From positions 7,605,314 through 7,669,313 of the forward strand of contig CP136068.1 of NCBI GenBank assembly GCA_032622095.1: a stretch of DNA of 64,000 nt, read 5' to 3'. Positions 45,540 to 55,659 of this stretch are shown in pieces. Origin of the DNA: Siphonodentalium dalli. Its lineage: Eukaryota > Mollusca > Scaphopoda > Gadilida > Siphonodentaliidae. The stretch's first letter is position 1; each line of letters opens with the position of its first letter. Made by a program: the position numbers and the translations under genes. The notes beneath the pieces were generated by a model that ran no database searches, was not told the origin of the DNA, and saw nothing but the letters and a program-made list of their open reading frames with translations.

Positions 45540-46100
45540 ACTAGGGGATTGCCCGTCCAAATGACGGGTATATGAATGTACTTCGTTACTTTCTGGTCTC
45601 CGCGGTCATGAACACATTATCATTTCTATATTAGCAATGAATTGGTCATACTTCTCTTTCACCGGAGGCGCGTGGGAACACTTTATTGAAATAAAACTGT
45701 ACTCACACCCTACCCCACATACATGCATGCACATTTGGAACGCAACAAAATCAACATGTTATTTTATTACTGTATTTACTAACTGAAATAGACTCAATTT
45801 GGGAGCATTTATTCGGTGGCGAAAGGGTCCCTTTGTGCGCTATATCCCTATATGAACCTATGGCTCGGGAACACTTTTTTCACTCACAAAAAACTGTAGA
45901 TTCCACTATCACCCACATATAAGCACGCGCATATGGAATGCAACAAAATCAACTTATAGTTCTTTATTACTATTATATATATTCCAGTAACTGAAACAAA
46001 GTCTTTATTCAGCAACCGAGTGGTCTGTAGTCCCTCTGTGCCCTTCGCGCACATGCATTACGATCTTAAAAGGCTCCCTTCGGGATCTTTTATTCAGAAG
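45540..46100. repeat. Two ~210-bp direct units
   Basis: GGGAACACTTT-TT, ACTGTA, CACCC-ACATA, GGAA-GCAACAAAATCAAC and TATTACT...AACTGAAA recur in order from 45675 and from 45888. CCCTTTGTGCGC and CCCTCTGTGCCCTTCGCGC follow each. A palindrome GCCCGTC-CAAAT-GACGGG lies at 45551-45567. Confidence 0.6.
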
Positions 46101-46621
46101 CGTATAGAGCTAAGGCCATGGGTCCTTGTACTGCAGCCCATTTGCCCACTTCGCGTCCATCTTTATATTGTATAAAACGTTATCTATCAATTTGCCGTCT
46201 TCGATTCCACACACAATGCACAACTTTCATAACAAAGAGACAATCCATTACTTATATTCACACTGAAGTGGCATATTATAAGACCATTTAGCACCCATTT
46301 CCAACGACGGTATAGAACGTTCTAGTCTCGACTCTACACCCCATGTACTTCCACGACAAAAGCAACATGCATTAATGATAACTTGCCCGCGTTTTCTTGT
46401 ATTGGCGGGAAAGTATTGTATTCACAGCTCGATGAATAATGCATGTTATGAGTAGGCGGAGTTTTCATTAAGCCAGCAGCCAATGAAAAGTTGTTATTGG
46501 AGAATTGATTTCGGCGGGAAATCAGTGGAGTGTAGTCACTTCTAGTCCTAACTTTGTTGGTTCAGCACACAATTTTTTATTTATCCTGCTGCACAATCGT
46601 TGTACTTGGGAACTGTTCGTC
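46101..46621. other. 5' flank of the gag-like pseudogene
   Basis: Could hold the leader or LTR of the gag-bearing element, but no duplicate of it was found in the window to prove that. Confidence 0.35.
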
Positions 46622-47648
46622 ATGGAACAACACCAGCATGATGCAGCTACACTGATTCCGGTGTCGATACAAAAGTCAGTAGATGCGGCAGTCCAGCGAT
46701 CGCAAAATGGAATGTTAACGGAGCTGAAACAGCTATTCGCGGTTGAGTTGGGAGGACTTCACACGAAGATAAGTAGTACACAAGTCGACTTATCTCAGCA
46801 GCAAATGCGACAGATAGACACCTTAAATGAGTCTAAATATACTTTTAAAAAGAAAAGTCATGAATACCAGTTCAAGTCTAATGCCAAAGTATTGTCAAAT
46901 TTGAATGCGGCCAGTGCTTCACTCAGTAAAGATAAAGTGGAACAAGCAGATTTTGATTGTGCAAGACAAAAGGTGCAAGGTGGTATGGATTTGTTAAATT
47001 TTAGAGAAAAATGCTTTAAGATAGCAGATTCAAATGAAAATGGTTGGTCTGTAGTACATGAGTATCTTTCTAATCCTTTAGCGGACGACTCTGAAGACGA
47101 AAAGAAACTCAGCAAGGCAGTCAATGCTAAAGTCAGCTAAAAACAAAAAGAAAGCTACACGACAGTGTCCTTATTCAATTGCTGAGTCTGCAGTCCGAGG
47201 GAAAGCCAGTTCACAACATTCAGCTCCAAAGTCCGACCGAGGCATCAAGCCGGGACACTGCTGGAACTGTCATTTATATGGGCATTGGATTAGAGACTGC
47301 ACGGCCCCCAAGAACGACCGAAATAAGACGAGTATTGATAATGTTTACAGTAGTACCAGTTTCGGCGGTGAGGGGGTCAATGTTGTCGAGATATCACAAC
47401 AAAGCGAATGTCGCATAACAAGAGTATTGATTTGAATCACACTCAAATGTTAACGCAGGGTGGTGAACGCATACAACTGATTCGGCCCGAATATAACAAA
47501 GCAATATCGCAGTACAGCGATGTGTTTACATGCAGTCGGTTCAGTGATCAGAGCGAACGAGCGGAATCGCAGTTGAGCGAACTATTGTTTACAAATAATC
47601 GCTTGAGTGAACAGGCAGAGAGTCAGTTACCGAAAAATGACAGTACTG
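46622..47648 (+). pseudogene. Gag-like protein with CCHC zinc knuckle (retrotransposon, broken)
   Basis: Starts at an ATG opening MEQHQHDAAT. The first ~170 residues are alpha-helical and polar (ELKQLF, SQQQMRQIDTLNES, EQADFDCARQKVQ) and end in an acidic stretch ENGWSVVHEYLSNPLADDSE. Near 47124 the frame shifts and the next frame carries a basic segment (KNKKKATRQC) and a classic CCHC knuckle, CWNCHLYGHWIRDC, at about 47260-47300. A further shift near 47405 leads to a Ser/Gln-rich tail. Spacing C-x2-C-x4-H-x4-C is canonical for nucleic-acid binding by retroelement Gag. The W-x-V-V-x-E-Y/acidic segment before the knuckle reminds me of DIRS/Ngaro-type elements of invertebrates, but this is low-confidence recall. 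The similarity stops at 47648, where a minus-strand LTR begins. Confidence 0.65.
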
Positions 47649-47923
47649 TGTTATCTTTTGGGGTATGGCAAAGATAAGCTTTATTATATAAGGTTCTCAC
47701 CTGTTTTACTCTCCTAGTCTTCCAGCTATATACTTCCCTGACGTGCTTTACCGATGACGGTCCTGATTCAAGAGAGCGCACACTTCATTTTTAGCTCCGC
47801 CCTTCTCACCCGTCTTTCTCCCTTATTACCCAATCACAGGCCAGTTAGCGTTCAGATGTTAAAGTTTACAGTTCATGGTTTCTTATGGGTCAGAGGTCAT
47901 AGTTCATACTGACATATTCTACA
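47649..47923 (-). repeat. Probable 3' LTR (~275 bp)
   Basis: Begins TGTAGAATATGTC directly after a purine tract and ends GATAACA, giving TG...CA termini. On the minus strand it contains a TATA-like AGTATATAGC (about 47717-47729) and an AATAAA at 47680-47685, in the order expected for U3-R-U5. No second LTR in the window, so the ends rest on the TG/CA and purine-tract logic. Confidence 0.6.
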
Positions 47924-47935
47924 CTCCCCCCTTCC
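47924..47935 (-). other. Polypurine tract
   Basis: GGAAGGGGGGAG on the minus strand immediately before the LTR. This is the plus-strand primer site position in LTR retrotransposons. Confidence 0.65.
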
Positions 47936-48078
47936 AGTTCTTGCAGAATGCATTGTGAGGACTTCTGCTATCCTATCTGGTCTGCGACTGGGTGGTTATA
48001 AACAAATACATGTAGACAAATTCCGCTTTGTACAATCCCCTCAACAGGATGTCGCCGTTCCTCGTTGACACCATGCCA

Positions 48079-48197
48079 TAGCTCAGCGTTCCTCGCTGTT
48101 CCCAAAAATAGCTCAGCGTTCCTCGCTGTTCCCATATAGTAGCTCAGCGTTCCTCGCTGTTCCCATATAGTAGCTCAGCGTTCCTCGCTGTTCCCAT
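48079..48197. repeat. Four tandem 31-33 bp copies over the TatD C-terminus
   Basis: AGCTCAGCGTTCCTCGCTGT-TCCCA repeats four times, spaced by AAAAT or TATAGT. The rightmost copy encodes the last residues of the TatD frame (YGNSEER, stop). The others lie just past the stop, so the end of the gene was locally multiplied. Confidence 0.85.
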
Positions 48198-48860
48198 GCC
48201 AATGACTTCTTGGGTTTGACCCCTTATTTCCGCCACAGCAGCCACTACTTCGCTTATATTCTTTGGGCTAGAAAATGCCCTGCTCCCTGCAAAGTACGGT
48301 CCATCCGTCTCTACAAGCAATCTTTCGTCCGGAACACTCCTCGAGGCCTCTTTCTGCTCTTCATCAAAATGTTTCACCAGCCCAGTAAACCCAAAATAAC
48401 AATTCGGTAAGTCCATCCATTCCCTCAGTACTTCAGATATCTGTGAGCAACAATGGAGACGCAGTGGTTGGGTGACAAGCCTCATTCTCCTAATGATGTT
48501 CAATGCAATCCTTGCCACTCGATCTCCATATCTGCTGGCTCCTCTAAGGTGTAGAATGATGGGCCTACTGGGCATGCTTAATTTCAGGAGGTCTATGAAC
48601 AGCCGTTCTTGTAAGTCGAATGAGGACGGGTGACTAGTATCATCCAGGCCAATCTCTCCCAAAGCACACACCGAACGATGATTCAGATAATCTCTAATAA
48701 GATCCAGGGTGTGGTTTGAAGCCTGTCGATAGTTTTTCGGGTGAAACCATATAGCCGTTCTCCACCTCCGACCAAGATCCACTGTCCAGGGGTAAGACTC
48801 CGGATCACAAAATACCGCAACCCCACCGATTATGCTGCATGGGACCTCAATATATTGGTC
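48144..48860 (-). pseudogene. TatD-family metal-dependent hydrolase domain within a retrotransposon
   Basis: TatD proteins are TIM-barrel metal-dependent nucleases. Recognisable segments in order: IGGVAVFCDPESYP (open upstream to about 48860 in this frame), TAIWFHPKN, a clear ALGEIGLDDT, RPIILHLRG, LRLHCCS, NCYFGFTGLV, LLVETDGPY and SPKNISEVVAAVAEIRGQT, ending NAELLYG. The Glu of ALGEIGLD, the His of ILHLRG and LHCCS, and the Asp of ETDGPY are the metal/catalytic positions and are all kept. The N-terminal S/T-H-x-H metal motif is not found. A possible relic, YDTRIGF, lies in another frame upstream. The best ATG is at 48782 but homology runs further 5', so the true product was probably part of a longer polyprotein. 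It lies between integrase and the 3' LTR on the same strand. Confidence 0.75.
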
Positions 48861-49197
48861 CCAACAAAGGGTATCGGTGCCCTTGTTTGCTCGCTCCAGA
48901 ATCCGATCCGGGTGTCATATAATTTGAGCAGTGGCTTTGGTGTAGGATCAGCGAGTGCGTCTTCACACTCCACCCAGGCCTCCAAACTGTCATCCTCCAG
49001 TTCTATCTCAAAACCCTGCACGTCTCGGTCTCCATGGGGCAGGTCTGGTGTTATCCCTGGGACTCCAAGAACATTTCTTCCTCTGGTGGAGACTTTGGTG
49101 TCCTGACTGATATCCTGACTGTTTGTGCCCCCAGACTGGCTCAACCCGGTGAGGGGTCGAGTCAAAGTACTGGGCTCTTCAGGCACCATCTCTTTGA
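48861..49197 (-). pseudogene. Linker between integrase and TatD, acidic, no known domain
   Basis: Open on the minus strand. It has Ser/Thr/Gln-rich text (GLSQSGGTNSQDISQDTK) and then an acidic run (FEIELEDDSLEAWVECED). No similarity recognised. One frameshift separates it from the TatD frame near 48870. It follows directly on the broken integrase core, so part of it may be sequence normally lying after the integrase C-terminus. Confidence 0.45.
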
Positions 49198-50185
49198 CTT
49201 GGGTATTCCGATCCATCTCTTATCAATGTTCAATGCCTTACACATTTCCGCAAAAAGATCGCTCTCAAAGTTCCGCCCCTGGTCTGTCAAAATCCCAAAT
49301 GGAAGACCAAATCGAGTAAAGAATTCATTTATCGCGGCCCGCGCCGTGTCAATAGCTGTTTGAGAAGGTAATGGAATACATTCCACCCATTTGATGAAAG
49401 AGTCAACGATCATGAGGACATATTCATTTCCCTGTTCAGTCCTTGGTAATGGCCCCAAAAAGTCCATGTGCACGCCTTCCATAGGTGCCCCCATTTGAAT
49501 TTGTTGAAGTGGAGCGCGAGGGTGCCGCTTTGCTTTTTACAAACATTGCAAGTCTTGCAACCTGCCACCCAGATCTCAAAATCGTTATTTAGCCCAACCC
49601 AATAACCAATTTCCTTGACCCGCTCTTTCGTTCTACTCATGCCTTGGTGTCCGGAAAGTGGAACATTGTGGCATAACTCAAATATTTCTTTTCTCATATT
49701 AAATGGAACCACTATAACTTTTCGCCCAGTCTTGCGGGTTCTATACAAAACATTATCATTATCGAGAACGCAAAGTTCCTTATTTAAATAATAATGTTTG
49801 GCAGCAGGGCTAGATATCAGTAAATCCCCTTCCGAAGGTTCCACAGTGTTGATTAGCCAATTCAAAATAAGTTTGAGATCTGGGTCAGCTTCTTGAGCTA
49901 ACTTAATATCGTCCGATGAGTGCTTTTGGAATTCCACTAACTGGACCGATGGTTTATGTTCAGGACCTGACCCCTTTCCGGTGAGGGAAAGGGCCATAGG
50001 TTCCTTGGTTTCTCCATTTATAGTCTCTCCACCCGGATCCCATGTCTCGTGTAGGCCCAATGGTGTATTTGGGATCAAAGGCTGTGTAAGCAACTTATTG
50101 GGGACCTCTTTGTGAAGGTTAGTCAGGTTAGTTTGAGGAGAATCCACGGTTGTTGTTACTCCAGCTGAGGCCCAAAACAAATTTA
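49198..50185 (-). pseudogene. Ty3/gypsy-like integrase (zinc finger and truncated catalytic core)
   Basis: N-terminal part: LAQEADPDLKLILNWL, then YLNKELCVLDNDNVLYR and KVIVVP, the lead-in typical of gypsy integrases. The H2C2 zinc finger reads ELCHNVPLSGHQG ... CKTCNVC with proper His and Cys. A one-base frameshift near 49530 leads to the core: GVHMDFLGPLP holds the first catalytic Asp, and GILTDQGRNFESDLF the second Asp in T-D-x-G context. The expected third residue (Glu, about 35 residues on, in a P-x-x-N/D-G-x-x-E context) is missing because similarity ends after LNIDKRW. The enzyme would integrate element DNA in an active relative. This copy is dead. Reverse transcriptase and RNase H, expected upstream, are absent. 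Confidence 0.85.
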
Positions 50186-52349
50186 AATCAAAATTAGCGC
50201 CTTGCTCCCTTTTTCCAATGTACGATTTTCTATTTTTGGGGTAAAATGGGATGCCAATGTTGCCTGTTTGTGTGTGTTATAAGACTGCTTATTTTTGGGG
50301 TAAAATAGTTTTTTCTTTAACCAAAACAGTGAAAAATGGAATCTAGCCGGCTGAATAATATTTACATATATTCTGGAATGGGAACGCAACTGGACATAAA
50401 ACGGGTAGGCATGTTTACATTTTGCGATGTCATTTTGGTTTATGTCAATGCTTATGTACATATAGGGTTCGTTTTGATGTAAACATCTCTTTGTAAACAA
50501 AATTGAGAATTCTGGGATCCATCACAACATAATAATCGTCATTAATTCATGTCATATTATAACAATTCACAGCTTCAAGTGTTCGGTGTAATTAATAACT
50601 GTAAGAAGGTACCGCTGGATTAATTCTGTCTATATGGTTACCAGGGTAATTTTTGCTATTAAAAATAAGTGAAAACTGGAATTCAGCCATCGGAACAACA
50701 CCCCCTCCCTTATTTCGATATAATGACTGACACTATAATAGAATCTGGCCTTACTTAAAATGATATGATGAAACTGGTTGGAGACAAGTTGATTCACTGT
50801 CGCCATTCCTGTTTTCAATGTATCTAAACGATTTAGAATCTTTTCTCGACAATTAAGCCACCAAAGACATTGTTTTTAAGTGACGGTTTTAAAATAGACT
50901 TAGACACGACATGTACATTAACATAAACATAATGTGTGTTATCGGAATCGCGATGATACGATTATTCTTGCTGAAAGTACCACAAAAGTATGCATTGTGG
51001 ATTGAATCATCAATTTGTCTTACCTTTGAATCCTAACTTTTCACCTTGCCTTGAAGAGGCTTTACAGATGATGTAGACACTGTCCCAGAGGCAAGCAGGA
51101 GAACTGCTTAATAAAATGTTACATTTCTCAAGCTTATGCTCGGACAGATTGCCAACTTTTGCACTGTTATCTCACAGAATACCATCATTATAACTGTTTT
51201 AGTCACTATGCCATATCACGGTGTTGTTCGTTGTACAGGAATTATCTATTTGTAGCAAGAAGGACCAAGTAAAAAGCTTAACATATCATATACCTCAACC
51301 ATCAAATACCACGGTCTGTCTCAATTGATGTCGCGTTCAATTAACCAAATGTGTGATATATCTAGAGTTCATATTCCCACGAACTCAATATTGTAGAAGT
51401 TAGTGCCTTATAGAAGTGTCATAATCAATTATAGGTAAGCATCACAGATAATCAATTATAGGTAAGCATCACAGATAATCAATTATAGGTATATAAGCAT
51501 CACATATTTTGTACATATCATTCTGCTTCCTTCTCAGTTATATATTAAAATATCAGAACACACACAACAAACATCTTACATAAATGGTCATATACATGGT
51601 GTCAGGAGTATAGGACTGGATCTACAGCTATGTCCAAATATATGGACAAGCTGAGGGCCACTGAGCCACTGAAGTTAACAGGCAATGTTGTTTATCACTG
51701 ACGAAGATGGAATCAGCAATGGACAATCTTTTGGAACGATATTAAGATTTCTTCTATTAATCTATGTTCATCCTTAATAATTACTTTTCTGGGACCTACT
51801 GATTGGATGAAAAGCTGAGAAATTGAACATAACATGATAATTATTACAAAACAAGTATTCATCTTTGTGAGTATTTTATTTCGGGATTACCATTCTGCCA
51901 CAGTGGCGTCTAAGTAATGTGCTCCATTGCCCCCTCCCCTCCAAACATGCACTTCCGTTATGCGACGTCCCTATATATATGTGTGTGCCTGCTTTACATA
52001 ATGGTTGTATATTTACATACTAAGTGTTGTCATCACTAAATCCAGCATTCTGATTGGTCGGCGCCCATGTGACTAGTTGCAGTTATTTCTCGGTGAATGC
52101 GCAACGGCTCATAACACCAAGCTCATAACACCATCGATACGTCATTGGGTTTGGAAAGACGAATGCGTAATGTTTTGGGCGCATTTGGATTCGCACAGGA
52201 TTGACTTAATACATCATCGGGTTTCAATATGAAGAGAAATTGTTCCTATTAACTTTTGCCAAGGGTGCTATTGGGTATTTTGGGCTGTTTTTGTCACGAT
52301 ACACTTTTCGATTTAAATACATTTACAAAAGTGGCTTTTTCGCTAAATG
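50186..52349. other. No gene; one short tandem repeat inside
   Basis: AT-rich sequence with short frames lacking domains. The phrase ATTTTTGGGGTAAAATGG appears twice near 50235 and 50295. See 51421-51500 for the tandem repeat. Confidence 0.5.
51421..51500. repeat. 27-bp tandem repeat, three copies
   Basis: ATAATCAATTATAGGTAAGC plus ATCACAG begins at 51421, 51448 and 51475. The third copy is slightly longer (an extra TATA). Confidence 0.9.
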
Positions 52350-52510
52350 TATATAAATATAAGGATTAACTGTCATGTGGACTATTTGTATGGAGATGTA
52401 ACCGTGAGGTAAGCGATCATAACTTGTATGTAAAGTTATGTCCACTTAACTCACGGTTACATCTCCATAAAAACAGTCCACATGACAAGTTAATCCTTAT
52501 ATATATATAC
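52350..52510. mobile_element. Hairpin MITE, ~160 bp
   Basis: Left arm AAGGATTAACTGTCATGTGG, GGAGATGTAACCGTGAG pairs with right arm CTCACGGTTACATCTCC, CCACATGACAAGTTAATCCT. The ~42-bp loop holds a smaller stem (CATAACTT/AAGTTATG). Flanked by TATATA runs, so a TA target duplication cannot be defined. Confidence 0.75.
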
Positions 52511-52562
52511 CCCAATCTTTTTGGATGGGGTAAAATGAGTCTCATGTGTACTGCCATGAAGT

Positions 52563-53621
52563 CAGAGACGTGGCGACAAGGGGGGGGGGGGTCGGGGGGT
52601 GTCTGACCCCCCAACTTTGGTCATAATTTTCAACAGTTGGAAATTTCATACCTGACACAACATTAGTTGGAAATATCACACCAACAATAGGTTGAAAATG
52701 TTCTTGTAGTTTGATTTTCAATCAATATATTGGGGAAATTTATTGTTTTTGAACCAACATTTACATATTTTCCTTCTTTTGGTAAAAATGTTTGACTGAA
52801 ATGGCCATTAGTTAGAAATGTTCCAACCTTAGGGGGTGTGAGGTTGGAAATTTCCAACACTTGGAAAGCTTGTGTCCTGGTCCCTCCCCCATGGCCAGTC
52901 AAAAACTTCAATTTTCCAAGCTTAGTCGGGGTGTCATACAGGTTTGAAATTTCCAACTCTATGAATGCTTGATGCTAGTCTAGATACTAGGATTTTGCGA
53001 TTTTCTTGTTCAGATTTCAAAATTTTCGCACACCGGGCCGAACCATGGTCCGCCCGGTGTGTCATAGTCCTCCCCGTGGCCAATAAAAAAATGTAATGAG
53101 TTTAAGAAAACAATATTTTACTACATTTTGTTAAAATTGTTGACTGAAATGAATGAAATTACCAACACTAGGAAAGCTTGAGGGCAGTCTAGATGCTAGG
53201 ATTTGGCGATTTTCTTGTTTAGTTTTCAAACATTTCTCACACCGGGCCGAACAACCATGTGCGGTCGAGTGTGCCCTGGTCTATTGTCCGCAGTCGTGTG
53301 CATTTGTCTGGAGTTAGAACACTAAATTTTAGGATTTGTGCAATTTTCAGGTTCAAAATATATTAATATTATCATACCGGGTAGCTTCAGCCGTGGTTTA
53401 TAAATAGACTATTAGGCCTGTGAACACTTAGGTGCAAGGAGGAAATGAAATTATGCAAACCTTTGGTCTGGTGTTTATTTGATTCAGGGTGGGGGGGGGG
53501 GGGGCAATGGAATTATGAATTATGCAAAATATTGTCTCTGGTCTGATTCAAGGGGGAAGGGTTGCAGTTGGAATTATCAAGGTGGACAGCCCCAATGGAG
53601 ACCCTCTAGCCACGTCCCTGT
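52563..53621 (+). mobile_element. GACGTGGC-family element, copy 3 (near full length)
   Basis: Starts CAGAGACGTGGCGACAAGG and ends CCCTCTAGCCACGTCCCTG, a short imperfect terminal inverted repeat. Inside it carries TTGGAAATTTC phrases, two copies of a module CTAGGATTTTGCGATTTTCT to CACACCGGGCCGAAC, and GGTTTATAAATAGACTATTA. It is about 1.06 kb and has no transposase, hence non-autonomous. Confidence 0.8.
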
Positions 53622-54095
53622 TTATTTAATAGGAATCTGCTGAAGGGTTTGTCCGGTTTTGAAAATGTGCACCTATTTATATATATCGTTGTAAACTCCA
53701 AATATATATTTAATAGATTAGATTGCGAAATATATTTAATCGATTAGAGATCAGTAGAGATAGCGAAATATAATATATAATGTGTGTTGCAGGAGAGGAG
53801 AGGGTTGAAGCCCTTTACAATCTTCATCCCCAAACTCTAAAACTGCGTGGGTGGGCTTCAGAGAGTTTTGGTTCCGAGGCACGTTAAAAGCTCTGCTAAA
53901 ATAAAAACTCCGTTATTTCGTCAATAATCCTAATCTCGCGTGGCTTGTATTATTGCGATTTAATACCAATCTCCATCTAATCGTGAGCCCAGATTAAGTA
54001 TCTTTCGCTATATAATCGTGTTCGTGTTGGTTGCAATTATAGACTGGTGTCCAAAACGTACGAATTGCGGTTTTAATGTTTCCAATCGCTCAGGG
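53622..54095. other. No gene seen
   Basis: Two near-identical GATTAGA...GCGAAATATA phrases near 53710-53770. Nothing else. Confidence 0.45.
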
Positions 54096-55349
54096 CCCGT
54101 TTATACGCGAATGCATTGGCACATGATATTTAATGCTGCACCAGCGCAGCTATTGCCATGAAAGGGTTAAGGTTTTCTGATCTAAAAACAAACTTCATCG
54201 CCGAAGGTTACAATAAAGCTTCGATAACGAAGTGACGAACTCCTGATTGTTGAACATTCCATGAGCGCTCCATGCATACCAAATTCATCATGTATAGATA
54301 TTTAAAAATGTATATATAGTGATGTCGCACAACAGAAATAACTCGAGCATTATATGGCAATTGGAGGACGAATGAATAGATGTCGTGTTAATTAATCTTG
54401 TATGCGTTATCTATTACCAACTGCTCCCTACAATGTGCCTGCTTGTCATTTGGATACAGGCAGGAGTTCTGATTCAGCAACCACATTGAATTTATTTGAA
54501 TCACCGCTGCAAGATGCCACGCCTCCGTTAAATTGAATTAACTGCCTGATACAGTGAATAAATGGTACGTGACGCGATTCAGTTTCATTCTAAAGTATCT
54601 TATATAGGTCTATTATAGATGTATAGTGAACATTTGGGACAGGTCCAGTTCACATAATGCACTACAACAGTAGTGATGGTTTCGGTTCACATTTCACAGC
54701 AAAACCAGGTTATATATACATTTGTACATGTGCATGTTTTTAAAACACAGTTTGTTCTACTATGCACATTGTTTTCGAATGGGTAGAATAGGATTCCAGT
54801 ATCATTCCACGACAGTAGCGCCAATCTGAACTCATGAGTAGCCCAAATAAAAGGTAAAAGTGTCCAATCGGAGGGATTAACGTAGCGCGTCGTGACGTAA
54901 TTTGGGGGAATCCTGCATTATTCTAGGCAATGACATTTCTATGTGACTATACACTCGAATCAATATTCCAGGATGAAGACACTAAACTGGACAAATGTAT
55001 GCAATACCAGTCTACATACTTTATATTCTCAAATTCACAGAAAGTCGTGGCACTAAAATTATAACAAAAATCTTTAAAATCAAAATTACGTTTTCGTGAC
55101 ACTTGAAACAGCATGAAATGTGTTGTTTTCCCTTTTTATGGCCGTATGTACACGTACCTGCTGAATTTGATATGGATCGTTCATGGAATGTTGAACAATC
55201 AGGAATTCATCACTCCGTTATCGAAATTTTACTGAAACCTTCGGTGATGAAGTGTGTTTTTATATCACAAAGCCTAAACCCTCTGATGACGGGAGCTGCA
55301 CTGGTGCTGCATTCCAGATCATGTGTCAGTGCATTTTCTTATATGCGGG
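54096..55349. mobile_element. Foldback element with ~200-bp terminal arms
   Basis: Left arm (54096-54295) and right arm (55155-55349) are complementary over about 200 bp with scattered mismatches. Pairs include GGCACATGATATTTAATGCT with its counterpart near 55310, and CTCCTGATTGTTGAACATTC with GAATGTTGAACAATCAGGAA. The centre (54296-55154) has no recognised coding sequence. Confidence 0.8.
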
Positions 55350-55495
55350 TCTCCCATATGGAGCCTCGCATATATATAAGATAATGAACTGGCTTACATA
55401 GTCAAGGTTTAGTAGACTTGGATATATCAGAGAATACATTGGCACAGTGTTTTCACAAATGTTCATGAAGCTCCAGTCATGGAAGGGTTAATAAT
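55330..55495. repeat. TATATGCGGG hairpin and flank shared with 1495-1620
   Basis: Stem TTATATGCGGGTCTCC-ATAT-GGAGCCTCGCATATATA, followed by CATTGGCACAGTGTTTTCAC and GAAGCTCCAGTCATGGAAGG, the reverse complement of text at 1495-1545. It overlaps the right end of the foldback element, so it may belong to its terminus. Confidence 0.6.
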
Positions 55496-55659
55496 CAGAG
55501 AACTTATCAAAGCCCCACTCCCCTGACGTTCAGCTGCTAATGATGATGATAATTATGATATGCACGAGGATATGGTCTCGCGATATTTATGATTTATGTG
55601 AACCGACCGGTGGTTGACTTCAATTTGTCACTGTAAAGTATGACTGTATGGGATGCCAA

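Larger units (their letters stand above)
47649..50185 (-). mobile_element. 3' half of a Ty3/gypsy-like LTR retrotransposon carrying a TatD domain
   Basis: Read on the minus strand from 50185 downwards: integrase H2C2 zinc finger, integrase catalytic core (broken), a linker, a TatD-type hydrolase domain, a polypurine tract and an LTR starting TGTAGAAT. Gag, protease, reverse transcriptase, RNase H and the 5' LTR are absent, so the element is 5'-truncated or deleted. Several frameshifts make it inactive. The LTR abuts the plus-strand gag-like pseudogene, suggesting insertion into it. Confidence 0.7.

Noticed and set aside
48741-49363. Plus-strand open frames over the retrotransposon
   Set aside because: Antisense shadows of the TatD, linker and integrase frames. 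No domain on the plus strand.
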